From Planctomycetaceae bacterium (GTDB lineage Bacteria > Planctomycetota > Planctomycetia > Pirellulales > Pirellulaceae), in the NCBI GenBank assembly GCA_003455945.1, contig DMPQ01000420.1, positions 32,567-37,809 of the forward strand: a DNA stretch of 5,243 bases, given 5' to 3'. The position numbers and the translations under genes are program-made. The notes under the pieces were generated by a model. It saw only the letters and a list, made by a program, of their open reading frames with translations. It was not told where the DNA came from and did no database searches. Shown here piece after piece: positions 1 to 5,243 of the stretch (the stretch's first letter is position 1; every line of letters begins with the position of its first letter).

Positions 1-1120
1 GGCCGTGAACCATGTCGGCCGGCGGCTGCTGGTTGAAGTGCAGCGGCCGCATCGTCTGTTCGCGGATCCGAACCGTGTCGGCCGGGCGCGGATAGCTCAG
101 ACCGGGAGCCTGCCGAACGTGGACGTTCAGCTCGGGAGTCGGCCCCGGGATGTGCATCGCGGTGTGGTTCCGCATCGTGTGCTGCTGCAGACCGGCCGGC
201 ACTCCGAGCGGAATGTGCGGCGGGACGGGGAGTCCGATCGGCGTCCCGGTGATCGGGTAGCCGTACTGCGGGCCGGTGACGCCGGAGATGTACTGCGGCA
301 TCGCTCCGCCGCCGTTGAACGGCACCGGCGAGAAGCCCGGGGCGCCTCCCATCTCCTGCATGAACTGCGTCTGCATGACGCCCGCTCCCGCCCCCTCGAC
401 CTCCATGTCCTTGCGACCGAGGCGAATGACGGCCAGGATCGCGCCGCGGCGGTCCGCTTCGACGATCGGGTCGATCCCCGGATCCAGCCGAGTGCTGACC
501 AGCGTGTCGACGCCACCGATCGCCAGTTCCTGGAACTCGGGATCCGGAACGTAGATCACCTTGGTGACGAAGTTGCCGGAGAGCGCCTGATCGAAGTCCT
601 GCTCGGTGAAGTGGACCGGGATCGGCGTGTGAGCCAGATAGGCAGCGGTGCGAGCGGTGATCGGAGCGACTTCGAGCGACGGATAGAGACGCTCGTCCTC
701 ACGCCCTTCGATCCCCGTCACCTTCAGCCGATAGACGCCGTTTTCCGGGAAGTTCTGGATCCCCGGAACGACGAGCGGCTCGGAGTCGTACAAGCCGACT
801 CCACCCACGTCCCAGCGGAGCTCCATGCCGACCGGCGCCTTGAAGTGCACCTGGACGGTCGGAGCCGGAGCTCCCAGGTCGTAGCCGCCTGGCATCCCCA
901 TTCCCATTCCCATGCCCATGGGAGGCATGTTCGGGATGACTCCGGGGCCCGGTCCGCCGACGCCCGGCCCGGGGTGAGCGATCATCTGGGCCGGAGGCAG
1001 GTTGTGAGCGGTCGGAAGACCGTTTCGCAGACCCCCGCCTCTAAGGGCCGGAACGGTGCAGCCCGATGCTGCGACCGCGAGGCACAGCATCAGCGTTCCG
1101 ATGGCGAATCGTACGGACAT
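1..1120 (-). CDS. Predicted planctomycete-type envelope lipoprotein (3' end beyond window)
   Basis: The frame is open from the ATG at 1118-1120 to the left edge, giving 373 codons with no stop, so the C-terminus is missing. Residues 1-21 form a lipoprotein signal: R4, a hydrophobic stretch at 5-18, then ASGC with the candidate lipidated Cys at 21. A Gly/Pro/Met-rich linker follows (about 28-80) and includes five Met alternating with Gly at 68-76. The likely folded core is about 88-243; its most striking stretch is DPIVEADRRGAILAVIRLG near 217-235. The tail from about 245 is rich in Pro, Gly, Gln and His and looks disordered. A GGGGGG run (1126-1131) lies 5 bases before the start. An in-frame ATG at 1136-1138 would add six residues but has no clear ribosome site. 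The core resembles a hypothetical family I associate with planctomycetes; that is from memory. Function is unknown, and anchoring to a membrane facing the periplasm is inferred from the lipobox. Confidence 0.85.
   Translation of the reverse strand, partial: MSVRFAIGTLMLCLAVAASGCTVPALRGGGLRNGLPTAHNLPPAQMIAHPGPGVGGPGPGVIPNMPPMGMGMGMGMPGGYDLGAPAPTVQVHFKAPVGMELRWDVGGVGLYDSEPLVVPGIQNFPENGVYRLKVTGIEGREDERLYPSLEVAPITARTAAYLAHTPIPVHFTEQDFDQALSGNFVTKVIYVPDPEFQELAIGGVDTLVSTRLDPGIDPIVEADRRGAILAVIRLGRKDMEVEGAGAGVMQTQFMQEMGGAPGFSPVPFNGGGAMPQYISGVTGPQYGYPITGTPIGLPVPPHIPLGVPAGLQQHTMRNHTAMHIPGPTPELNVHVRQAPGLSYPRPADTVRIREQTMRPLHFNQQPPADMVHG
893..922 (-). repeat. Hexanucleotide tandem repeat encoding (Gly-Met)n
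   Basis: Five consecutive six-base units of the form CATNCC (the last is CATGGG) lie inside the lipoprotein gene. On the coding strand they encode alternating Met and Gly at residues 68-76, just before the folded core. Third-position changes among the units show that it is not a freshly expanded perfect repeat. Because the unit is six bases long, gain or loss of a copy would keep the reading frame and only change linker length. Confidence 0.8.
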
Positions 1121-1435
1121 GATATCCCCCCTACGCATGGTTGCGGCCGAAGGCCACGGCCCACGACCCATCTCGTTCGGTTGATGTCGGCGAAGGTCAC
1201 GGTCGGTTCGACGACGGCGGCGAGGCAATTGAGGTAGACCTCGAGGATCGAGGTACCTAAGATCCCGCCGCTCGTCGCCGGAAGGCGTCTCGTCGAGATT
1301 CCTGTCCCGGCCCTGCGGTCCTTGCCTCCGTCGGAGAATCGCACCCTGCGCGCGAGCCCACAGAGAACAACTCCGTGGACTCTATGTTCGGTCCGGCGCA
1401 TTGCGATTCTTTGGCAAATCCCACACGACCGGACC
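1121..1435. other. Divergent intergenic region, 315 bases
   Basis: This gap separates the start of the minus-strand lipoprotein gene from the start of the plus-strand 306-residue gene, so both promoters should lie here. I looked for -35/-10 pairs with 16-18 base spacing on both strands and found none I would defend. The visible structure is a cluster of short palindromes around 1231-1265 and a small GGCC-GAA-GGCC dyad near 1145-1155. The open frames that cross the gap are extensions or shadows of the neighbouring genes and show no independent protein features. Confidence 0.7.
1231..1265. promoter_or_regulatory. Cluster of short palindromes, candidate operator
   Basis: Within 35 bases there are GAGGTAGACCTC (1231-1242, five-base arms around AG), the overlapping perfect palindrome CCTCGAGG (1239-1246) and the perfect palindrome AGGTACCT (1251-1258). 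The last is flanked by GGATC at 1245-1249 and GATCC at 1261-1265, which are symmetric to within one base. The half-site GAGGT occurs twice in direct orientation (1231, 1250). The position between two divergent genes fits a shared regulator site, but no known operator consensus is recognised. Confidence 0.3.
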
Positions 1436-2356
1436 ATGAAAGCGGTTCTCGACTCGCCCATGACCGGCATCGCGATCGCGATGGTCCTGTTCTTCGCCGG
1501 GCTGCAGTTCGGACGTACCGAAGCCGCTCGCCCGCGTTTCGACGGCGACGTGCTCGACGTCGACGGAGGTCTGCTGGTCCGGCGGAGTCTCGAAACGCTC
1601 GAGACGCTCGACGGGCTGGAGGTCGAGCTGCGACAGGAGATCGATCTCTACGCGACCCACGTGATCGGCGACGGACGCTATCTGCAGCGCGGGGCAGGGG
1701 GAGAGCAGACTCGCATCGACATGGTCTACTCGGCCGGAGGCGAGAAGGTCGCGGACGTTCAGCAGATCGACAACGGTCGCTTTCTGCTGACGCGTTACCG
1801 GACTCCGACTCGCTCCGAACTGACGCGAGTCGATCTCGAATACGCGCGCGCCGAACTCGGCTACGACCCGGTCGCTCTCGATCCGGGACACTTCGGTCCG
1901 GGCGCCGGCTTGCTTGCGCTCGTCCGTTCGTTCGGACACGAGTTCGAGTTCTCACCGCCTCGCCAGGAAAGCTGGCAGGGACAGACGGTCTGGTTCGTCA
2001 CCGGTCACTGGAAACGAGAGCGACTGAAGGCTCGGTTCGGTATCGAGGCTGGGGAAGGGGAGGGGGACCGACTGAGCGAACGCGTGCCGCTTCCGCTACC
2101 GACTCACATCGAGCTGGTGATCGGCAGCGATCCGCAACTTCCGTTCTTCCCCTATCGCATCGACTTCCTGCGGCGCGACTCGTCCGGTGACCGGCCGATG
2201 ACGTCGCGCATCGGTCGCCTCGAAATGCACCAGATCCGCCATCGGATCGTTCCGGCAGAGATCGATTTTCAGCCGACGCCGACCGAAGAGGTCGTCTCCG
2301 ACGAGACGGCGGCGTTCGTCGCTCGTCACAAGGACTCGGAGACCGTTCGTCGCTGA
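1436..2356 (+). CDS. Exported protein of unknown function, possible LolA-like fold
   Basis: The product is 306 residues. The start is the ATG at 1436-1438: it places K2 ahead of a hydrophobic segment (about 9-24) ending near FGRTEAA, which reads as an N-terminal signal peptide or membrane anchor. The frame is open upstream to a TTG at 1322, but those 38 residues look non-coding. No clear ribosome site precedes either ATG 1436 or the in-frame ATG at 1460, so the start is uncertain by eight residues. Visible segments are LETLETLDGLEVELRQEIDL (52-71), a strand-like stretch GRFLLTRYRTP (114-124), W180 and W186 in a QGQTVWFVTGHWK segment (181-193), and LPTHIELVIGSDP...FFPYRIDF (221-244). Such antiparallel strands ending in a PYRI-F motif recall LolA/LppX-like periplasmic proteins, but this is a shape impression. 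The C-terminus (280-306) is charged and probably flexible. The gene stands alone between two minus-strand genes. No enzyme motif was found. Confidence 0.8.
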   Translation: MKAVLDSPMTGIAIAMVLFFAGLQFGRTEAARPRFDGDVLDVDGGLLVRRSLETLETLDGLEVELRQEIDLYATHVIGDGRYLQRGAGGEQTRIDMVYSAGGEKVADVQQIDNGRFLLTRYRTPTRSELTRVDLEYARAELGYDPVALDPGHFGPGAGLLALVRSFGHEFEFSPPRQESWQGQTVWFVTGHWKRERLKARFGIEAGEGEGDRLSERVPLPLPTHIELVIGSDPQLPFFPYRIDFLRRDSSGDRPMTSRIGRLEMHQIRHRIVPAEIDFQPTPTEEVVSDETAAFVARHKDSETVRR

Positions 2357-2359
2357 ACG

Positions 2360-2400
2360 AAAACGCCCCCTTCGATCCGCAACGGAATCGAAGAGGGCGT
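2360..2400. terminator. Rho-independent terminator between convergent genes
   Basis: The arms at 2363-2376 and 2387-2400 pair over 14 positions with a single mismatch, and an inner CCG/CGG pair closes the loop region. Read on the minus strand, the stem is followed by TTTT and then CG, a short U-tract, so it best serves the propeller gene ending at 2494. On the plus strand it begins seven bases after the stop of the 306-residue gene but lacks a U-tract, so there it may only slow transcription or protect the 3' end. Confidence 0.75.
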
Positions 2401-2405
2401 GAGAG

Positions 2406-2432
2406 TCGCCCATGGCGCCGGCGGCTGGGCGA
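2406..2432. other. Second inverted repeat in the convergent gap
   Basis: TCGCCCA at 2406-2412 and TGGGCGA at 2426-2432 form a perfect seven-base dyad with a 13-base GC-rich loop. It lies between the main terminator and the end of the propeller gene. No T-run follows on either strand. It may be an auxiliary hairpin reinforcing termination or may be fortuitous in GC-rich DNA. Confidence 0.35.
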
Positions 2433-2493
2433 TGGCGGTCGGACCGGACGATCGTGCTCCGATCGACCGATCCGCCGAAGCAGCGCGACGGAT

Positions 2494-3768
2494 CTACTTG
2501 CCGACCGCGTACAGGAACTTGTCGCTGCGGAGGATCAGGCGATCGCCGACCACGATCGGCGATCCGTTGAAGATCGACGTGTCGCTGGCGATCGTGTTGA
2601 CCGCGATCAGGCGGAACGACGGCTTCGCCTCGACCACGAACGTCCCTGCGTCGCGCGACACGTAGTAGATCATGCCGGCCGCGAGGAGCGGCGAAGCGTA
2701 GATGCGGTCCGGCTTGGGCTCCAGCCGCTCCTGATAGATCACCTCGCCCGTTTTCGCGTCGGCGCAGTAGACGATGCCGCGCGACTCGCTTGCCCAGTAC
2801 AGATGCCCTTCGTGAAAGACGGGGGACGAGACGTTCGAGCCGCGCCCTTGCGACCAGAGCACGTGCGTTTCGGTGACGTCGCCGCGGCCTCCGCTGCGGA
2901 TCGCGACGGTCGTGTTCTTTCGGCCGCCGACCGCATACAGGATGCCGTCCTGCACGATGATGCTCGGGCAGATGTAGTCGTCGATCGCATTGGCCTGCCA
3001 GAGCGGGTTTCCGGTCGCCGGGTCGAACGTCAGGACCTTCCCCTGAACGCTCAGTGCCAGCTCCTGATTGCCGTCCAGGGCGCGGTAGAGGATCGGCGTA
3101 TTCCACGATCGGTCGATCCCCTCCTGGCGCCATGCCTCGCTGCCGTCCGACTTGCGCAGGGCCACGAGCGCACCCGACTCGACCGAGGCGTTGACGATCA
3201 CCAGATCCCCGGCGATCACCGGCGAGTTGGCGGTCCCGAACGCATGCGTCCCGGCTCCCAGATGCGTCTTCCAGCGGAGCGAGCCGTCGAAATCGAACGC
3301 CGCGGCGCCGGTCGAGCCGTAGAAGACGTAGACCCCGGTCTCGTCGACCGCCGGCGTTCCCGAGGCGTAGCCGTGCAGCGGAATGAAGCCGTCGTAGTTG
3401 GCCACCTCATGGTCCGACGCGAGCGGCGTGTCCCAGATGATCGTGCCGTTGCTCGGATCGACGCAGAGCAGGTGGCGTTCGAGATCCTGCTGCGTCCCGG
3501 CGGCATTGCCGTCGCCGTACCCGGTGTAGCAGGTCAGATACAGACGCCCGTCGTAGAGGACCGGACTGGAGGCTCCCGGCCCCGGAAGCGGCGTTCGCCA
3601 GACGATGTTTTCGTTGTCGCTCCAGGTCGCCGGAGTCCCGGTCGATTCCGATCGGCCGCTGCCGTCCGCTCCGCGGAAGCGAGTCCATTGATCCTCTCCG
3701 GATGCGGCAGAGCTCATCGTGAACGCGACGATCAGGCAGGCTACGATGCGGAGCAGAGACACGGGCAT
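2494..3768 (-). CDS. Secreted PQQ-like (BamB-type) beta-propeller protein
   Basis: The product is 424 residues. The ATG at 3766-3768 is preceded by AAGGA with a 7-base spacer and begins a classical signal peptide (hydrophobic 8-18, cleavage likely near ASG/ED at 24-25). The frame stays open 99 codons further upstream, but that stretch is Arg/Pro/Ser-rich and unlike the rest. The mature protein opens with QWTRFRGADGSG (27-38), a start I associate with many secreted planctomycete propellers. Repeating units pair an S/G-P-V/A strand with a later G-x-x-x-W strand: SSPVLYDGRLYL to TIIWDTPL (67-116), GTPAVD to LRWKTHL (137-170), NSPVIAGD to EAWRQ (181-215), NTPILY to NPLWQ (223-258), CPSIIVQDG to HVLWSQ (268-307), SSPVFHEG to EVIYQERL (314-349), ASPLLAAG to RLIAVN (358-391), and GSPIVVGD to the C-terminus. 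The last unit could be closed by NIVWRTPL (54-61), giving eight blades. Such propellers serve as scaffolds or, with cofactor, as dehydrogenases; no calcium/PQQ dehydrogenase signature is seen, so a binding or scaffold role is more likely. The target is unknown. Confidence 0.92.
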   Translation of the reverse strand: MPVSLLRIVACLIVAFTMSSAASGEDQWTRFRGADGSGRSESTGTPATWSDNENIVWRTPLPGPGASSPVLYDGRLYLTCYTGYGDGNAAGTQQDLERHLLCVDPSNGTIIWDTPLASDHEVANYDGFIPLHGYASGTPAVDETGVYVFYGSTGAAAFDFDGSLRWKTHLGAGTHAFGTANSPVIAGDLVIVNASVESGALVALRKSDGSEAWRQEGIDRSWNTPILYRALDGNQELALSVQGKVLTFDPATGNPLWQANAIDDYICPSIIVQDGILYAVGGRKNTTVAIRSGGRGDVTETHVLWSQGRGSNVSSPVFHEGHLYWASESRGIVYCADAKTGEVIYQERLEPKPDRIYASPLLAAGMIYYVSRDAGTFVVEAKPSFRLIAVNTIASDTSIFNGSPIVVGDRLILRSDKFLYAVGK

Positions 3769-4011
3769 GTTCGGGTCCTTACGGAGGCTGGTGGATCGCG
3801 GAGGCCCTCTCCGGGCGGGGCCTTGATCGATCACCGATTCGCCAACGGTAACGGCGCCGATGTCGTCTCGGCAACGCCCCGAATCGGGCCCGACAAGGGA
3901 AAAGGAATGCGGTGAAGCGCGACCGGTGGCCGCGGACCCGTCGAACATGCGGGGATCCGGGGCAGGGGGGCGCCGCGAACCGTTCCCGGAGTCACAGGAA
4001 GAGAGCAGAGG
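3769..4011. other. Divergent intergenic region between propeller gene and dtd
   Basis: These 243 bases must hold the promoters of both flanking genes. No reliable -35/-10 pair is visible. AGGCCC (3802-3807) and GGGCCT (3818-3823) form a six-base dyad in the probable leader of the propeller gene. For dtd, a purine-rich AGGAAGAGAG at 3996-4005 precedes the ATG, although AGGA itself sits 12 bases away, a little far for an ideal ribosome site. The open frames crossing this stretch look non-coding: rich in Arg, Pro and Ser with no recognisable motif. Confidence 0.6.
3776..3780 (-). promoter_or_regulatory. Ribosome binding site fixing the propeller start
   Basis: AAGGA on the minus strand lies seven bases before the ATG at 3766-3768. 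It supports that start over the longer open frame reaching 4065, because the resulting product begins directly with a signal peptide. Confidence 0.7.
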
Positions 4012-4461
4012 ATGCGAGCGGTCGTGCAACGGGTCCGCAGTGCGTCGGTGACGGTCGACGGACAAGTCGTCGGACGTATCGATCGTGGGCTGCTCGTTCT
4101 GGTCGGCGTGGAGGTCGGCGACCGTCCCGAGGATGCGGAATACCTAGTCCGGAAGATCGCCTCGCTCAGGATCTTCGCCGACGACCAAGGGAAGATGAAC
4201 TGCGACGTCACGCAGATCGGCGGAAACGTGCTCGTCGTGAGTCAGTTCACGCTGCTGGGGGACTGTCGCAAGGGGAACCGCCCGAGTTTCGTCCGAGCCG
4301 AAGGACCGGACGGTGGGCGAGACGGATATCGACGCTGCTGCGAGGGGCTCGCCCGACTCGGGCTGACGGTGGCGACCGGCGAGTTCGGAGCCGATATGCA
4401 GGTCGAGTCGATCAACGACGGTCCGGTCACGATCCTGATCGACAGTCGCCGGACCTTCTGA
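4012..4461 (+). CDS. dtd: D-aminoacyl-tRNA deacylase
   Basis: The product is 149 residues, close to the roughly 145 typical of bacterial DTD, and aligns by eye from end to end. The enzyme hydrolyses the ester between a D-amino acid and its tRNA in the cytoplasm, clearing mischarged tRNAs such as D-Tyr-tRNA before they reach the ribosome; it also removes glycine from mischarged tRNA-Ala. It works as a homodimer. Family signatures are all present: [17 protein letters not shown] at the N-terminus, GLLVLVGVE (26-34), [11 protein letters not shown] (53-63), the active-site SQFTL (77-81), RPSF (90-93), [10 protein letters not shown] (122-131) and NDGPVT (135-140), whose Gly137-Pro138 is the cross-subunit Gly-cisPro pair that rejects L-amino acids. 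No key residue is missing. The gene is single, divergent from the propeller gene and convergent with the next gene, so it is probably transcribed alone. Confidence 0.97.
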   Translation: MRAVVQRVRSASVTVDGQVVGRIDRGLLVLVGVEVGDRPEDAEYLVRKIASLRIFADDQGKMNCDVTQIGGNVLVVSQFTLLGDCRKGNRPSFVRAEGPDGGRDGYRRCCEGLARLGLTVATGEFGADMQVESINDGPVTILIDSRRTF

Positions 4462-4473
4462 GGGCAAACGAGG
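4462..4473. other. 12-base gap between convergent stop codons
   Basis: The stop of dtd (4459-4461) and that of the membrane protein gene (TGA, complement of 4474-4476) are separated by only 12 bases. No hairpin with a T-run is visible here, so transcripts from the two genes are likely to overlap in antisense at their 3' ends. Confidence 0.7.
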
Positions 4474-5223
4474 TCAACGCCGCAGCGACTCGCTGTCGAC
4501 CGACGCCTCACGCGTCCGCCGGATCCAGTCCTGCAGATAGTCGGTGGCGGTCTGTTCCAGCCGGTCTCGTCGCTCGCGAACCGGCTCGGTCCACGAGGGA
4601 TCGCCGAACGCGATCATCGTCAACAGCACCAGCTTGGCGTAGGTCGAGACGTTCGGCCAGAGATCCCGTTCGGACCAGAGCTTGAGGGCCGTACCGAACG
4701 ACTTCTTGGTGCGCGGAAGGCCATGGGCGAAGTCGATGGCCCACAGTTCGTCGACCACCAGGTGCGAGAGAAAACCGAGCACGACTCCCGACGACTTGAA
4801 CAGTCGAACCGGCGTGACGTCGTGAGAAGTCATCAGGTAGCAGATCAGTCCCGCGATGAACGCCGCAGGAATGCTGTGCCACATGCCTCGGTGGACCGTG
4901 TATCGCTTGAAGAGTTCGGCGATCCCGTAGCGGACCAGCAGATAGACCGCCGCCCCTGCCAGAATGAGCGACTCGCGATCGAGACCGAGGTCGCCGAAGC
5001 GATCCATCAGCATCATCGGAGTCACGGCGGCGGCGAGCGAGATCGTTTCGCGAACGGGAATGCCCGAGTCGCTGTCGAGATCGGGGAGCATGCCGGCAAC
5101 GCCGCAGAGCGCCGCCGTGAGCAGACTCTGCTGGACCGTCATGTCGAGCGTCGAGTAGCCGAGCATGCCGTAGCCGACACCGACCGCCGAGCTGACCGTG
5201 ATGTGCGTTCGGAAATCAGCCAC
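4474..5223 (-). CDS. YdjM/DUF457 family integral membrane protein (putative metal-dependent hydrolase)
   Basis: The product is 249 residues starting at a GTG (5221-5223). AGGGAGG at 5229-5235 lies five bases upstream, and the resulting MADFRTHI N-terminus matches the MA-F-TH opening typical of the family, so the GTG start is well supported. Family motifs in order: H7, MLPDLDSDSG (45-54), HRGMWHS (111-117) and SHLVVDE (153-159). Together these His and Asp residues are the conserved set thought to bind metal near the membrane. Hydrophobic segments at about 33-46, 60-73, 86-98, 118-131, 144-157 and 195-206 suggest several membrane spans. After about 208 a charged tail (DPSWTEPVRERRDRLEQ and on) extends past the end of E. 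coli YdjM, which is about 50 residues shorter. E. coli YdjM is an inner-membrane protein under LexA control; the upstream region needed to test for an SOS box is outside this window. The hydrolase label is a family annotation and no substrate is established. Confidence 0.9.
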   Translation of the reverse strand: MADFRTHITVSSAVGVGYGMLGYSTLDMTVQQSLLTAALCGVAGMLPDLDSDSGIPVRETISLAAAVTPMMLMDRFGDLGLDRESLILAGAAVYLLVRYGIAELFKRYTVHRGMWHSIPAAFIAGLICYLMTSHDVTPVRLFKSSGVVLGFLSHLVVDELWAIDFAHGLPRTKKSFGTALKLWSERDLWPNVSTYAKLVLLTMIAFGDPSWTEPVRERRDRLEQTATDYLQDWIRRTREASVDSESLRR

Positions 5224-5228
5224 CCGAG

Positions 5229-5235
5229 CCTCCCT
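5229..5235 (-). promoter_or_regulatory. Ribosome binding site supporting a GTG start
   Basis: AGGGAGG on the minus strand is a strong Shine-Dalgarno match five bases before the GTG at 5221-5223. The reading frame is open from there to the right edge of the window, so this site and the family's MADF-type N-terminus are what decide the start. Confidence 0.75.
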
Positions 5236-5243
5236 GAACTCGG

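Noticed and set aside
5..1237. 410-codon open frame on the plus strand across the lipoprotein gene
   Set aside because: It is rich in Arg, Asp, Val and His with no domain or signal, as expected for the antisense of a GC-rich gene. The opposite frame has a signal peptide, lipobox and family-like core.
1401..1429. TTGCGA as a possible -35 box for the 306-residue gene
   Set aside because: At 17 bases spacing the downstream hexamer is CACGAC, which does not resemble a -10 element.
1322..1435. Upstream extension of the 306-residue gene from a TTG codon
   Set aside because: The added 38 residues show no signal or conserved pattern and would place the hydrophobic export segment internally; the ATG at 1436 gives a normal signal peptide.
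1257..1955. 232-codon minus-strand frame
   Set aside because: It is dominated by Arg, Ser and Ala (shadow composition) and is antisense to the exported-protein gene, which has a coherent signal segment and strand pattern.
2803..3915. 370-codon plus-strand frame opposite the propeller gene
   Set aside because: It shows Arg/Val/Asp-rich shadow composition with no recognisable domain, while the minus strand carries a full propeller repeat series.
3769..4065. 99-codon upstream extension of the propeller gene
   Set aside because: The extension is Pro/Arg/Ser-rich without motifs, would bury the signal peptide inside the protein, and overlaps the start of dtd. The ATG at 3766-3768 has its own ribosome site.
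1..5243. Defence system, retron, CRISPR array, toxin-antitoxin pair or mobile element
   Set aside because: No reverse transcriptase, nuclease, transposase, integrase, spaced repeats or small gene pairs are visible, and the coding content is explained by five genes with intact frames.

Overview
The window is a GC-rich bacterial segment holding five protein genes. Their content points to a planctomycete (Planctomycetota). The left-edge lipoprotein and the secreted BamB/PQQ-like propeller, which opens with a QWTRFRGADGSG segment after its signal peptide, both resemble proteins common in that phylum. This assignment comes from remembered family resemblance, not from a search, and I cannot name a genus. 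No RNA gene, insertion sequence, CRISPR array or phage gene is visible.

Layout: (1) 1-1120, minus strand: the N-terminal 373 codons of an envelope lipoprotein that runs off the left edge. (2) 1121-1435: a divergent gap with a small cluster of palindromes but no convincing promoter. (3) 1436-2356, plus strand: a 306-residue exported protein with no firm family name, possibly LolA-like. (4) 2357-2493: a convergent gap with a strong hairpin terminator. (5) 2494-3768, minus strand: a secreted, probably eight-bladed PQQ-like beta-propeller. (6) 3769-4011: a divergent gap. (7) 4012-4461, plus strand: dtd, D-aminoacyl-tRNA deacylase, the only gene with a precise biochemical assignment. (8) 4474-5223, minus strand: a YdjM/DUF457-type integral membrane protein with a GTG start, tail to tail with dtd across 12 bases.

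The genes alternate in strand (-, +, -, +, -), so no two neighbours can share an operon inside the window. Three of the five products carry export signals and one is a membrane protein, so most of the window concerns the cell envelope. dtd is a cytoplasmic translation quality-control enzyme. I see no evidence that the five act together. This looks like ordinary chromosome rather than a defence island or mobile element. The points most worth a second look are the lipoprotein with its Gly-Met hexamer repeat, the uncharacterised 306-residue exported protein, the palindrome cluster between them, and a roughly four- to five-fold excess of GATC across the window.
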